Shown piece by piece: positions 57,381 to 64,000 of a stretch of 64,000 nt of DNA. Positions within the stretch are counted from its first letter, which is position 1. Each line of letters opens with the position of its first letter. The stretch covers positions 1,017,388-1,081,387 of the forward strand of contig NZ_CP072392.1 in assembly GCF_017742835.1 (NCBI RefSeq), written 5' to 3'. The position numbers and the translations under genes were made by a program. This stretch comes from Aquabacter sp. L1I39. Its GTDB lineage: Bacteria > Pseudomonadota > Alphaproteobacteria > Rhizobiales > Xanthobacteraceae. The notes under the pieces were generated by a model. The model did no database searches. It was not told the origin of the DNA and was given only the letters and a program-made list of their open reading frames with translations.

Positions 57381-58414
57381 GTGGCCTCGCCACATTCTCC
57401 GGCACGCCAGACTCCCCCTTCACGGTCCTGTGGCTGCAATCGGGCGGCTGCGGCGGCTGCACCATGTCGCTGCTGTGCGCGGAGGGACCGGACGTCATGA
57501 CCACGCTGGAGGGGGCGGGTATCTCCCTCCTCTGGCATCCCAGCCTCTCCGAGGAGACGGGGGACGAGGCGCTCGACATCTTCGCCCGCATCCAGGCCGG
57601 CGAGATCGTGCTCGACGCCCTGTGCGTGGAAGGCGCGCTGCTGCGCGGCCCCAACGGCACAGGGCGCTTCCACATGCTGGCCGGCACCGGGCGGGCCACC
57701 ATCGAATGGGTGCGCGAACTGGCGGGCCTTGCCCGCTATGTGGTAGCGGTGGGCACCTGCGCCGCCTATGGCGGCGTGACGGCCGCCGGCCTCAACCCCA
57801 CCGATGCGTGCGGGCTTCAATATGACGGGCGGCGCGAAGGCGGCGCGCTGGGCGCCGGCTTCCGTTCCCGGGAGGGACTGCCGGTCATCAATGTGGCGGG
57901 TTGCCCGACCCACCCCAATTGGGTCACCGAGACACTCATGCTTCTGGCGGCCGGGCTGGTGTCGCCGCAGGATCTCGATGCCTACCGCCGCCCCCGTTTC
58001 TATGCGGACCATCTGGTCCATCATGGCTGCACGCGCAACGAATATTATGAATACAAAGCAAGCGCGGAGAAGCTCTCGGACCTCGGCTGCATGATGGAGC
58101 ATCTGGGCTGCCTGGGTACCCAGGCGCATGCGGACTGCAATACCCGGCCTTGGAACGGGGAAGGCTCCTGCACCCGTGGCGGCTATTCCTGCATCAACTG
58201 CACCGCGCCCGAATTCGAGGAGCCCGGCCACCCCTTCCTGGAGACGCCCAAGATCGCCGGCATTCCCATCGGCCTGCCCACCGACATGCCGAAGGCCTGG
58301 TTCATCGCCTTGTCGTCGCTCGCCAAGGCCGCCACGCCTGAGCGACTGAAACGCAATGCGGTGAGCGACCATCCAGTGGTGCCGCCCACGGTTCGGGACA
58401 TCAAGCGGCGATGA
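57377..58414 (+). CDS. hupU: Regulatory hydrogenase small subunit HupU
   Basis: Iron-sulfur subunit of the cytoplasmic H2 sensor, 345 residues. No Tat signal, as expected of sensor hydrogenases. Cluster cysteines: C25 and C28 (SGGCGGCTM), GTCAAYGG and NVAGCPTHPN for the proximal cluster, and HHGC, LGCMMEHLGCLG, C-terminal SCINCTAPEF for the others. The two extra cysteines of the oxygen-tolerant proximal cluster are absent (glycines instead). Overlaps hupT and hupV by four bases each. Confidence 0.95.
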   Translation: MSGLATFSGTPDSPFTVLWLQSGGCGGCTMSLLCAEGPDVMTTLEGAGISLLWHPSLSEETGDEALDIFARIQAGEIVLDALCVEGALLRGPNGTGRFHMLAGTGRATIEWVRELAGLARYVVAVGTCAAYGGVTAAGLNPTDACGLQYDGRREGGALGAGFRSREGLPVINVAGCPTHPNWVTETLMLLAAGLVSPQDLDAYRRPRFYADHLVHHGCTRNEYYEYKASAEKLSDLGCMMEHLGCLGTQAHADCNTRPWNGEGSCTRGGYSCINCTAPEFEEPGHPFLETPKIAGIPIGLPTDMPKAWFIALSSLAKAATPERLKRNAVSDHPVVPPTVRDIKRR

Positions 58415-59889
58415 GCATCCTTGAGACGGGGGCGGAAAGCGCCCCCCGCCGGCTGATTGTCGGCCCGTTCAACCGCGTCGAGGGCGATTTGGAAGTACGC
58501 CTGGAGGTTGCGGATGGAGCGGTGACCGCGGCCTATGTGTCATCCCCCCTGTTTCGCGGCTTTGAGCGCATCCTGGAGGGGCGCGATCCGCGCGATGCCC
58601 TCATCATCGCGCCCCGCATCTGTGGCATCTGCTCGGTGTCCCAGTCCCAGGCGGCGGCGCTGGCGCTGGCCGGATTGCAGGGTATCGGGCCAACGGAAAA
58701 CGGCCGCATCGCCACCAATCTCCTAGTGGCCACGGAAAACGTGGCCGATCATCTCACCCATTTCCATCTCTTCTTCATGCCGGACTTCGCCCGCGCGGCC
58801 TATTCTGGACGCCCCTGGTTCCCGGCCGCCGAGGCCCGCTTCAAGGCAGGGCGCGGCACCAGCGCGCGCCGCATGGTGGAGGCACGGGCGACGCTCTTTC
58901 ATGTGCTCGGCCTGCTGGCCGGGCGCTGGCCCCATACGCTGGCCATCCAGCCGGGCGGCGTGACGCGGCGGGCCGACCGGCGCGACCAGATGCGCCTGCT
59001 CGCCACCTTGCGCGCGGTGCGCGGGGTGCTGGAGGCCCAGCTTTTCGGCGCGCCGCTGGAGCAGGTGGCGGAGCTTTCCGATCCGGCGGAATTGGAAGCC
59101 TGGCGCGCAAACGGGCCGGAGGGGGATTTCCGACTGTTCCTGGAAATCGCCGCCGATCTCGGACTTGACCGCATGGGACGGGCGTATGACCGCTTCCTCA
59201 GCCATGGCGCCTATCCCGGCGAAGAAGGCCCCTTCTATGCCGCCGGCCTGATGGCTGAGGGCGAGCGAGGCGCAGTGGACCCCGCCGGCATCACCGAGGA
59301 CCACACCTTCGCCCGCATGGAGGAGCGCGGTCACCCGCACCATCCCTTCGCCGGCTCCACCTTGCCCGATGCGGCGGACGAGACGGGCTATACCTGGTGC
59401 AAGGCGCCTCGATTGTTCGGCCGCCCGTTCGAAACCGGCGCCCTGGCGCGGCAGGTGGTGGATGGCCAGCCGCTTCTCACGGGCCTGGTGGCACAAGGGG
59501 GCGGCAGCGTCTATTCCCGCGTGGTGGCCCGCCTTCTGGAGACGGCGCGCACCCTTATCGCCATGGAGGCCTGGGTCCGCGCACTCGACCCTGACGCGCC
59601 CTGGTGCGCGGAAGGGCTCAATCCTTCCAATGGTCAGGCGGCGGGCCTCACCGAGGCCGCTCGCGGTGCGCTCGGCCATTGGGTGAGTGTCGAGAGGGGG
59701 CGCATCGCCCGCTACCAGATCATCGCCCCCACCACCTGGAACTTCTCGCCCCGTGACGCGCAGGGCATCCCGGGTCCCCTGGAAGCCGCCCTGGTGGGCG
59801 CGCGGGTGAAGCCAGGAGAGAAGACGCCCATCTCCGTGCAGCACATCGTGCGCTCCTTTGATCCGTGCATGGTCTGCACGGTGCATTGA
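58411..59889 (+). CDS. hupV: Regulatory hydrogenase large subunit HupV
   Basis: [NiFe] active-site subunit of the H2 sensor, 492 residues. L1 motif FNRVEGDLEVRLE, L2 cysteine pair RICGICSVSQSQAA, C-terminal pair DPCMVCTVH. The protein ends exactly at the last histidine, without the C-terminal extension that is cut off catalytic large subunits; this fits the unprocessed regulatory class. Together with HupU it controls HupT. Confidence 0.95.
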   Translation: MSILETGAESAPRRLIVGPFNRVEGDLEVRLEVADGAVTAAYVSSPLFRGFERILEGRDPRDALIIAPRICGICSVSQSQAAALALAGLQGIGPTENGRIATNLLVATENVADHLTHFHLFFMPDFARAAYSGRPWFPAAEARFKAGRGTSARRMVEARATLFHVLGLLAGRWPHTLAIQPGGVTRRADRRDQMRLLATLRAVRGVLEAQLFGAPLEQVAELSDPAELEAWRANGPEGDFRLFLEIAADLGLDRMGRAYDRFLSHGAYPGEEGPFYAAGLMAEGERGAVDPAGITEDHTFARMEERGHPHHPFAGSTLPDAADETGYTWCKAPRLFGRPFETGALARQVVDGQPLLTGLVAQGGGSVYSRVVARLLETARTLIAMEAWVRALDPDAPWCAEGLNPSNGQAAGLTEAARGALGHWVSVERGRIARYQIIAPTTWNFSPRDAQGIPGPLEAALVGARVKPGEKTPISVQHIVRSFDPCMVCTVH

Positions 59890-59896
59890 GGCGGCC

Positions 59897-62209
59897 ATGG
59901 CGGACGAAGCCGGCGCGGAGATCATCATCAGCGGCATCGTCCAGGGCGTGGGCTTCCGGCCCTTCGTCTGGCGCCTGGCCCAGCGGCTGGGCCTCTCCGG
60001 CACGGTGGCCAATGACGGCACACAGGTGGTGATCCATGCGGGCGGCGCGCCACTCGCTCTTGATGCGCTGGAACAGGCCCTGCGCAAAGAGGCACCCGCC
60101 CTTTCCCGCATCGAGAGCATCCTTCGCGCTCCCGCTGCACCGCCACGGGAGACCGGGTTTCGCATCATCGAGAGCGCGGCCGGCGAGGTGAGCGTGGGCA
60201 TCGTGCCGGACATGGCCACGTGCTCCGATTGCCGGACGGAAATGGCAGATCCCAGCGCTCGCCGTTTCCGCTACGCCTTCACCAATTGCACCCATTGCGG
60301 CCCGCGCTTTTCCATCGTCACAAACCTGCCCTATGACCGGGCGCGCACGACCATGGCGGGCTTTGCCCTCTGCCCGGACTGCCGCGCCGAGTATGAGGAC
60401 CCCGCCGACCGACGCTTCCATGCCCAGCCCGTGGCCTGCCCGAAGTGTGGGCCACGCCTCATGTTCCAGGTGGCGGACGCGCCGTCTCTGGAGGGCGAGG
60501 CAGCGCTCACAGAGGCGGTGGCGCGGCTGAAGGCGGGCGGCATTCTCGCCGTAAAGGGCATCGGCGGCTTCCACATCGCCTGTGATGCGCGAGATGAAGG
60601 GACCGTGGCCGAGTTGCGCCGGCGCAAGCACCGCCCCGCCAAGCCCTTCGCCGTGATGGTGGTGGATCTTCCCGCCGCCCGCGCGCTCTGCCATGTGGAT
60701 CCCACGGAAGCGGACGCCCTGGAAAGCCCGGCCGCCCCGGTGGTCCTTCTGCGCCGCCGGGAGGAGGCAAGGCTCCCGCCCTCCGTGGCGCCCGGCCAGG
60801 AGCGGCTCGGCCTGATGCTGGCCTATAGCCCGCTCCACATTCTGCTCCTGGAGGCCTTTGGCGGTCCGCTGGTGATGACCAGTGCCAACCGTTCCAACGC
60901 GCCGCAGGTCTATCGCGACGACGCGGCCCACACCGAACTCAGCGGCCTTGTGGATGCCCTCCTGACCCATGATCGGCCCATCGCTCGGCGGCTGGACGAC
61001 AGCGTGGTGCAGGTGGTGGGCGGCCGGCAAAGGGTGCTGCGGCGCGCGCGCGGCCTTGCCCCCATGCCCCTTGCCTTGCCGGAGGATTTCGCCGGAAGCC
61101 CGGCCATCCTTGCCACCGGCGGCGGGTTGAAGAATGCCCTGTGCCTGACGCTGGGCGGGCGGGCGCTGCTGTCCCAGCATCTGGGCGACCTGGACGAACC
61201 GGCTAGCGCCGAAGCGTTTCAAACGGCGCTGGCCGATTGCACGGCGCTCTTCCGCCATCAGCCCGAGGCTGTCGCCTGCGACCTCCATCCCGATCTTTTC
61301 CCCAGCCGCTTTGCCGCCGACTTCGCGGAAAGACATGGCCTGCCGCTAATCGAGGTGCAGCACCACCACGCCCATGTGGCGGCGGTGATGGCGGAAGCGG
61401 GCTGGCGGCGCCGGGACGGCAAGGTGTTAGGGATTGCGCTCGACGGCCTCGGGCACGGCACCGACGGCACCGACGGCACGGTCTGGGGCGGCGAAATCCT
61501 GGTGTGCGACTATCCCTCCAGCGTACGGCGCGGCCGCCTGAATCCGGTGCCGCTGCTGGGGGGCGATGCCGCCAATCGCGAGCCCTGGCGCATGCTGCTG
61601 GCCCATCTCGACGCGGCAGGCGAAGGGGCGGCAGCCGATGAGCTCCTCGCCGGAAAGCCCCTTTCCACCTTGCGCGCCATGGCCCGAAAGGGGCTGAACG
61701 CCCCCCTCACCAGTTCCGCCGGCCGCCTGTTCGATGCCATGGCAGCGCTCGCTGGCCTTGCCCCCGATCGCCTCTCCTTCGAGGGCGAGGCGGCGATGGC
61801 CTTAGAAGCGGCGGCAGGACGGCAGGAGAGTGCGCCCTATCCCATGGTCATCGAGGTGCGCAACGGCCTCGTGGGAGAGGACCTCCTGGAGATCGACCCC
61901 GGGCCGCTCTGGCGCGCCGCCCTCGCGGACCGGGCGGCCGGCGCGCCCGCCGCAACCCTGGCCGCCCGCTTCCATGACGGCGTGGCGGTCGCCTTTGCCC
62001 AGGCCGCGCTGCGCATCGCGACCGACGAGGGGCTCGGCACCGTGGTGCTGTGCGGGGGCGTGTTCCAGAATGCCCACTTGCTGGAAGGCCTCACCGCCCG
62101 CCTGGAACAGGCGGGCCTGCGCGTGCTTTCCGCCGCTGCCGTGCCCACCAATGATGGCGGTCTTGCGCTGGGCCAGACGGTGGTGGCGGCGGCGCGGCGT
62201 AGCGCCTGA
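59897..62209 (+). CDS. hypF: Hydrogenase maturation protein HypF
   Basis: Carbamoyltransferase that, with HypE, makes the CN ligands of the [NiFe] site from carbamoyl phosphate. 770 residues. Acylphosphatase domain at the start (ISGIVQGVGFRPFVWRLA), zinc-finger pairs CSDC/CTHC and CPDC/CPKC (about 109-190), YrdC-like domain (about 200-385), and Kae1-like carbamoyl domain (GGGLKNALCLTLGG, QHHHAHVAAVM, GGVFQNAHLL). ATG 59897 chosen over the in-frame 59858. Eight bases after hupV, probably in the same operon. Confidence 0.95.
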   Translation: MADEAGAEIIISGIVQGVGFRPFVWRLAQRLGLSGTVANDGTQVVIHAGGAPLALDALEQALRKEAPALSRIESILRAPAAPPRETGFRIIESAAGEVSVGIVPDMATCSDCRTEMADPSARRFRYAFTNCTHCGPRFSIVTNLPYDRARTTMAGFALCPDCRAEYEDPADRRFHAQPVACPKCGPRLMFQVADAPSLEGEAALTEAVARLKAGGILAVKGIGGFHIACDARDEGTVAELRRRKHRPAKPFAVMVVDLPAARALCHVDPTEADALESPAAPVVLLRRREEARLPPSVAPGQERLGLMLAYSPLHILLLEAFGGPLVMTSANRSNAPQVYRDDAAHTELSGLVDALLTHDRPIARRLDDSVVQVVGGRQRVLRRARGLAPMPLALPEDFAGSPAILATGGGLKNALCLTLGGRALLSQHLGDLDEPASAEAFQTALADCTALFRHQPEAVACDLHPDLFPSRFAADFAERHGLPLIEVQHHHAHVAAVMAEAGWRRRDGKVLGIALDGLGHGTDGTDGTVWGGEILVCDYPSSVRRGRLNPVPLLGGDAANREPWRMLLAHLDAAGEGAAADELLAGKPLSTLRAMARKGLNAPLTSSAGRLFDAMAALAGLAPDRLSFEGEAAMALEAAAGRQESAPYPMVIEVRNGLVGEDLLEIDPGPLWRAALADRAAGAPAATLAARFHDGVAVAFAQAALRIATDEGLGTVVLCGGVFQNAHLLEGLTARLEQAGLRVLSAAAVPTNDGGLALGQTVVAAARRSA

Positions 62210-62220
62210 CCGGTCACGCC

Positions 62221-62288
62221 CTTTCCGCCCCGCACGTCCACCGGGAACCCGCTTTCCGCATCCTCCGCTTTCCGCGCGGGCGGAAAGC
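62221..62288 (+). repeat. CTTTCCGC repeats and hairpin upstream of hupS
   Basis: The 8-mer CTTTCCGC occurs three times in direct orientation (62221, 62252, 62268) and once inverted (62280-62287). The last direct and inverted copies form a perfect 9-base hairpin GCTTTCCGC-GCGG-GCGGAAAGC (62267-62288). It may be the end of the hypF transcript or a regulatory array for the hup promoter. No T-run follows. Confidence 0.5.
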
Positions 62289-62289
62289 C

Positions 62290-62300
62290 TTGCCTTGCAA
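62290..62300. promoter_or_regulatory. Candidate HupR/HoxA-type binding site
   Basis: TTG-CCTTG-CAA matches the TTG-N5-CAA pattern reported for HupR in Rhodobacter capsulatus. It lies 14 bases before the -24 element, close for an enhancer site. It is a short motif and could occur by chance. Confidence 0.4.
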
Positions 62301-62313
62301 CACTTCCAAACTG

Positions 62314-62329
62314 TGGCACGGGGGTTGCT
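62314..62329 (+). promoter_or_regulatory. Sigma-54 promoter of hupSL
   Basis: TGGCACG-GGGG-TTGCT fits the sigma-54 consensus in every invariant position, with GG at 62315-62316 and GC at 62327-62328, 12 bases apart as required. Transcription would start about 12 bases later, near 62340, leaving a leader of about 70 bases before hupS. Confidence 0.9.
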
Positions 62330-62410
62330 GAAGACACCCCAAGCGCGCACGGGACCACAAGGGGCTCAGCCCCGCCGGCAGCGCGAGGTTCCACCGGGGA
62401 GGGACGCCGC

Positions 62411-63556
62411 ATGGCCGGCCTCGAAACATTCTATGACGTCATGCGGCGGCAGGGCATCACCCGCCGCTCATTCCTGAAATATTGCTCGCTCACCGCCGCC
62501 GCGCTCGGGCTGGGGCCGGAATTCGCGCCCAAGATCGCCCATGCCATGGAAACCAAGCCCCGCCTGCCGGTGCTCTGGCTCCACGGCCTGGAATGCACCT
62601 GCTGCTCGGAGAGCTTCATCCGCTCGGCCCATCCTTTGGTGAAGGATGTGGTCCTGTCCATGATCTCGCTGGACTATGACGACACCCTCATGGCCTCGGC
62701 CGGGCATCAGGCGGAAGCCATCCTCGACGAGGTGATGACCAAGTATAAGGGCCGCTACATCCTGGCCGTGGAAGGCAATCCGCCGCTCAATGAAGACGGC
62801 ATGTATTGCATCATCGGCGGCAAGCCCTTCGTCGACCAGCTGAAGAAGGTGTCGAAGGACGCGGCGGCCATCATCTCCTGGGGCTCCTGCGCCTCCTATG
62901 GCTGCGTCCAGGCGGCCCGCCCCAACCCGACCCGCGCCACGCCGGTGCACGAGGTGATCTTCGACAAGCCCATCATCAAGGTGCCGGGCTGCCCGCCCAT
63001 CGCCGAGGTGATGACCGGCGTCATCACCTATATGCTCACTTTCGACCACATCCCCGAGCTCGACCGCCAGGGCCGGCCGAAGATGTTCTATTCCCAGCGC
63101 ATCCACGACAAATGCTACCGGCGCCCCCATTTCGATGCCGGCCAGTATGTGGAGCAGTTTGACGACGAAGGCGCGCGCAAGGGCTATTGCCTCTACAAGG
63201 TCGGCTGCAAGGGCCCGACCACCTACAATGCCTGCTCCACCGTGCGCTGGAATGACGGCGTGTCTTTCCCCATCCAGGCTGGCCATGGCTGCATCGGCTG
63301 CTCGGAAGACGGCTTCTGGGACAAGGGTTCCTGGTATGCCCGCCTCACCGACCTGAAGGGTGAAGGCTTCGGCATCGAGGCCAATGCGGACCAGGTGGGC
63401 CTTGCCGCCGCCGGCATCGTGGGCGGCGCGGTGGCGGTCCATGCCGCCGTCAGCGCGCTGAAGCGCGCCCAGCACAAGGGGGACGGCCCCAAGCCCGCCG
63501 CCCCGCCGCCGCCCGCCCCTTCCGCCACGCCCCATGACCAGGGAGGCGCCAAGTGA
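62411..63556 (+). CDS. hupS: Uptake [NiFe] hydrogenase small subunit HupS (group 1d)
   Basis: Iron-sulfur subunit of the membrane-bound H2-uptake enzyme, 381 residues. Tat signal with RRSFLK at 18-23; cleavage after IAHA gives mature M46. Cysteines at 62, 64, 65, 160, 165, 194 become 17, 19, 20, 115, 120, 149 in mature numbering, the exact six that hold the oxygen-tolerant [4Fe-3S] cluster. A C-terminal membrane anchor (about 338-356) precedes a Pro/Ala-rich tail. GGGGAGGGA lies eight bases before ATG 62411. Overlaps hupL by four bases (GTGA). Confidence 0.97.
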   Translation: MAGLETFYDVMRRQGITRRSFLKYCSLTAAALGLGPEFAPKIAHAMETKPRLPVLWLHGLECTCCSESFIRSAHPLVKDVVLSMISLDYDDTLMASAGHQAEAILDEVMTKYKGRYILAVEGNPPLNEDGMYCIIGGKPFVDQLKKVSKDAAAIISWGSCASYGCVQAARPNPTRATPVHEVIFDKPIIKVPGCPPIAEVMTGVITYMLTFDHIPELDRQGRPKMFYSQRIHDKCYRRPHFDAGQYVEQFDDEGARKGYCLYKVGCKGPTTYNACSTVRWNDGVSFPIQAGHGCIGCSEDGFWDKGSWYARLTDLKGEGFGIEANADQVGLAAAGIVGGAVAVHAAVSALKRAQHKGDGPKPAAPPPPAPSATPHDQGGAK

Positions 63557-64000
63557 CCATCCAGACCCCCAACGGCTTCAGCCTGGACACGTCCGGCCGC
63601 CGCATCGTCGTCGATCCCGTCACTCGCATCGAAGGCCATATGCGCTGCGAGGTGAATGTGGATGCCAACAATGTCATCCGCAACGCGGTCTCCACCGGCA
63701 CCATGTGGCGCGGGCTGGAGGTGATCCTGAAGGGCCGCGACCCCCGCGACGCCTGGGCGTTCGTCGAGCGCATCTGCGGCGTGTGCACCGGCTGCCACGC
63801 GCTCACCTCGGTGCGCGCGGTGGAGGACGCCCTCGCCATCAAGATCCCCAACAACGCCTTCCTGATCCGCGAGATCATGGCCAAGGTGCTGCAGTGGCAT
63901 GACCATGTGGTCCATTTCTACCACCTGCATGCGCTCGACTGGGTGAACCCCATCAACGCGCTGAAGGCCGATCCCAAGGCGACCTCCGCGCTCCAGCAGG
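63553..64000 (+). CDS. hupL: Uptake [NiFe] hydrogenase large subunit HupL (5' part)
   Basis: Active-site subunit of the uptake hydrogenase; the frame is open at the right edge, so only about the first 149 residues are present. L1 motif [16 protein letters not shown] and the first cysteine pair in [21 protein letters not shown] (C-X2-C of the NiFe site) are visible. GTG 63553 is the start, with GGAGG six bases upstream, inside the end of hupS. Genes hupCD and further hup/hyp genes would be expected next. Confidence 0.96.
   Translation, partial: MTIQTPNGFSLDTSGRRIVVDPVTRIEGHMRCEVNVDANNVIRNAVSTGTMWRGLEVILKGRDPRDAWAFVERICGVCTGCHALTSVRAVEDALAIKIPNNAFLIREIMAKVLQWHDHVVHFYHLHALDWVNPINALKADPKATSALQQ

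Overview
The window is a GC-rich, gene-dense stretch of a bacterial chromosome. The gene families point to an alphaproteobacterium of the Hyphomicrobiales, most likely the Xanthobacter/Azorhizobium/Ancylobacter group (Xanthobacteraceae). The main clues are the order hupT-hupU-hupV-hypF-hupS-hupL, the DUF2849-cysI-DUF934-cysH sulfur cluster, formate-tetrahydrofolate ligase, and an HWE-type histidine kinase. The assignment to genus is inference. I see no tRNA, rRNA, CRISPR array, insertion sequence or prophage.

Bases 1-20 kb: a glutamine-synthetase-family gene cut by the left edge; a signalling triad (CHASE3 histidine kinase, single-domain response regulator, receiver-HWE kinase fusion); a rhodanese; a glycine-zipper exported protein; a MeaB GTPase; a SleB-type cell-wall hydrolase; the decayed remnant of an autotransporter barrel; malic enzyme (maeB); a large membrane-anchored unknown; aspS; a GGDEF-EAL protein; RNase D; and a 58-residue membrane protein with its own promoter.

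Bases 20-36 kb: a PaaG-like enoyl-CoA hydratase and a nitronate monooxygenase. Then two transcription units for sulfur: sulfite reductase with APS reductase, and the sulfate ABC transporter sbp-cysT-cysW-cysA. Their promoter regions share a sequence box. Next come an oxidoreductase, an esterase with a divergent HxlR regulator, an NAD-synthetase-like protein that has lost both catalytic motifs, formate-THF ligase and pyrophosphatase.

Bases 36-48 kb: MsrA, an SGNH hydrolase, a fumarylacetoacetase-family enzyme, a compact SxtJ-DUF5989-carbamoyltransferase cassette (with a 49-residue gene), a TPR-DUF4214 protein, an Rrf2 regulator, guanine deaminase and a diguanylate cyclase.

Bases 47.6-55.3 kb: a GntR/FCD regulator followed by a complete LivGHMKF-type ABC importer and an acyl-CoA ligase, apparently a catabolic unit for an organic acid.

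Bases 55.9-64 kb: the hydrogenase region. HupT kinase and the HupUV hydrogen sensor are translationally coupled. HypF matures the active site. After a near-perfect sigma-54 promoter, the structural genes hupS and hupL begin; hupL runs off the right edge. HupS has all six cysteines of the oxygen-tolerant [4Fe-3S] proximal cluster, while the sensor subunit HupU does not.
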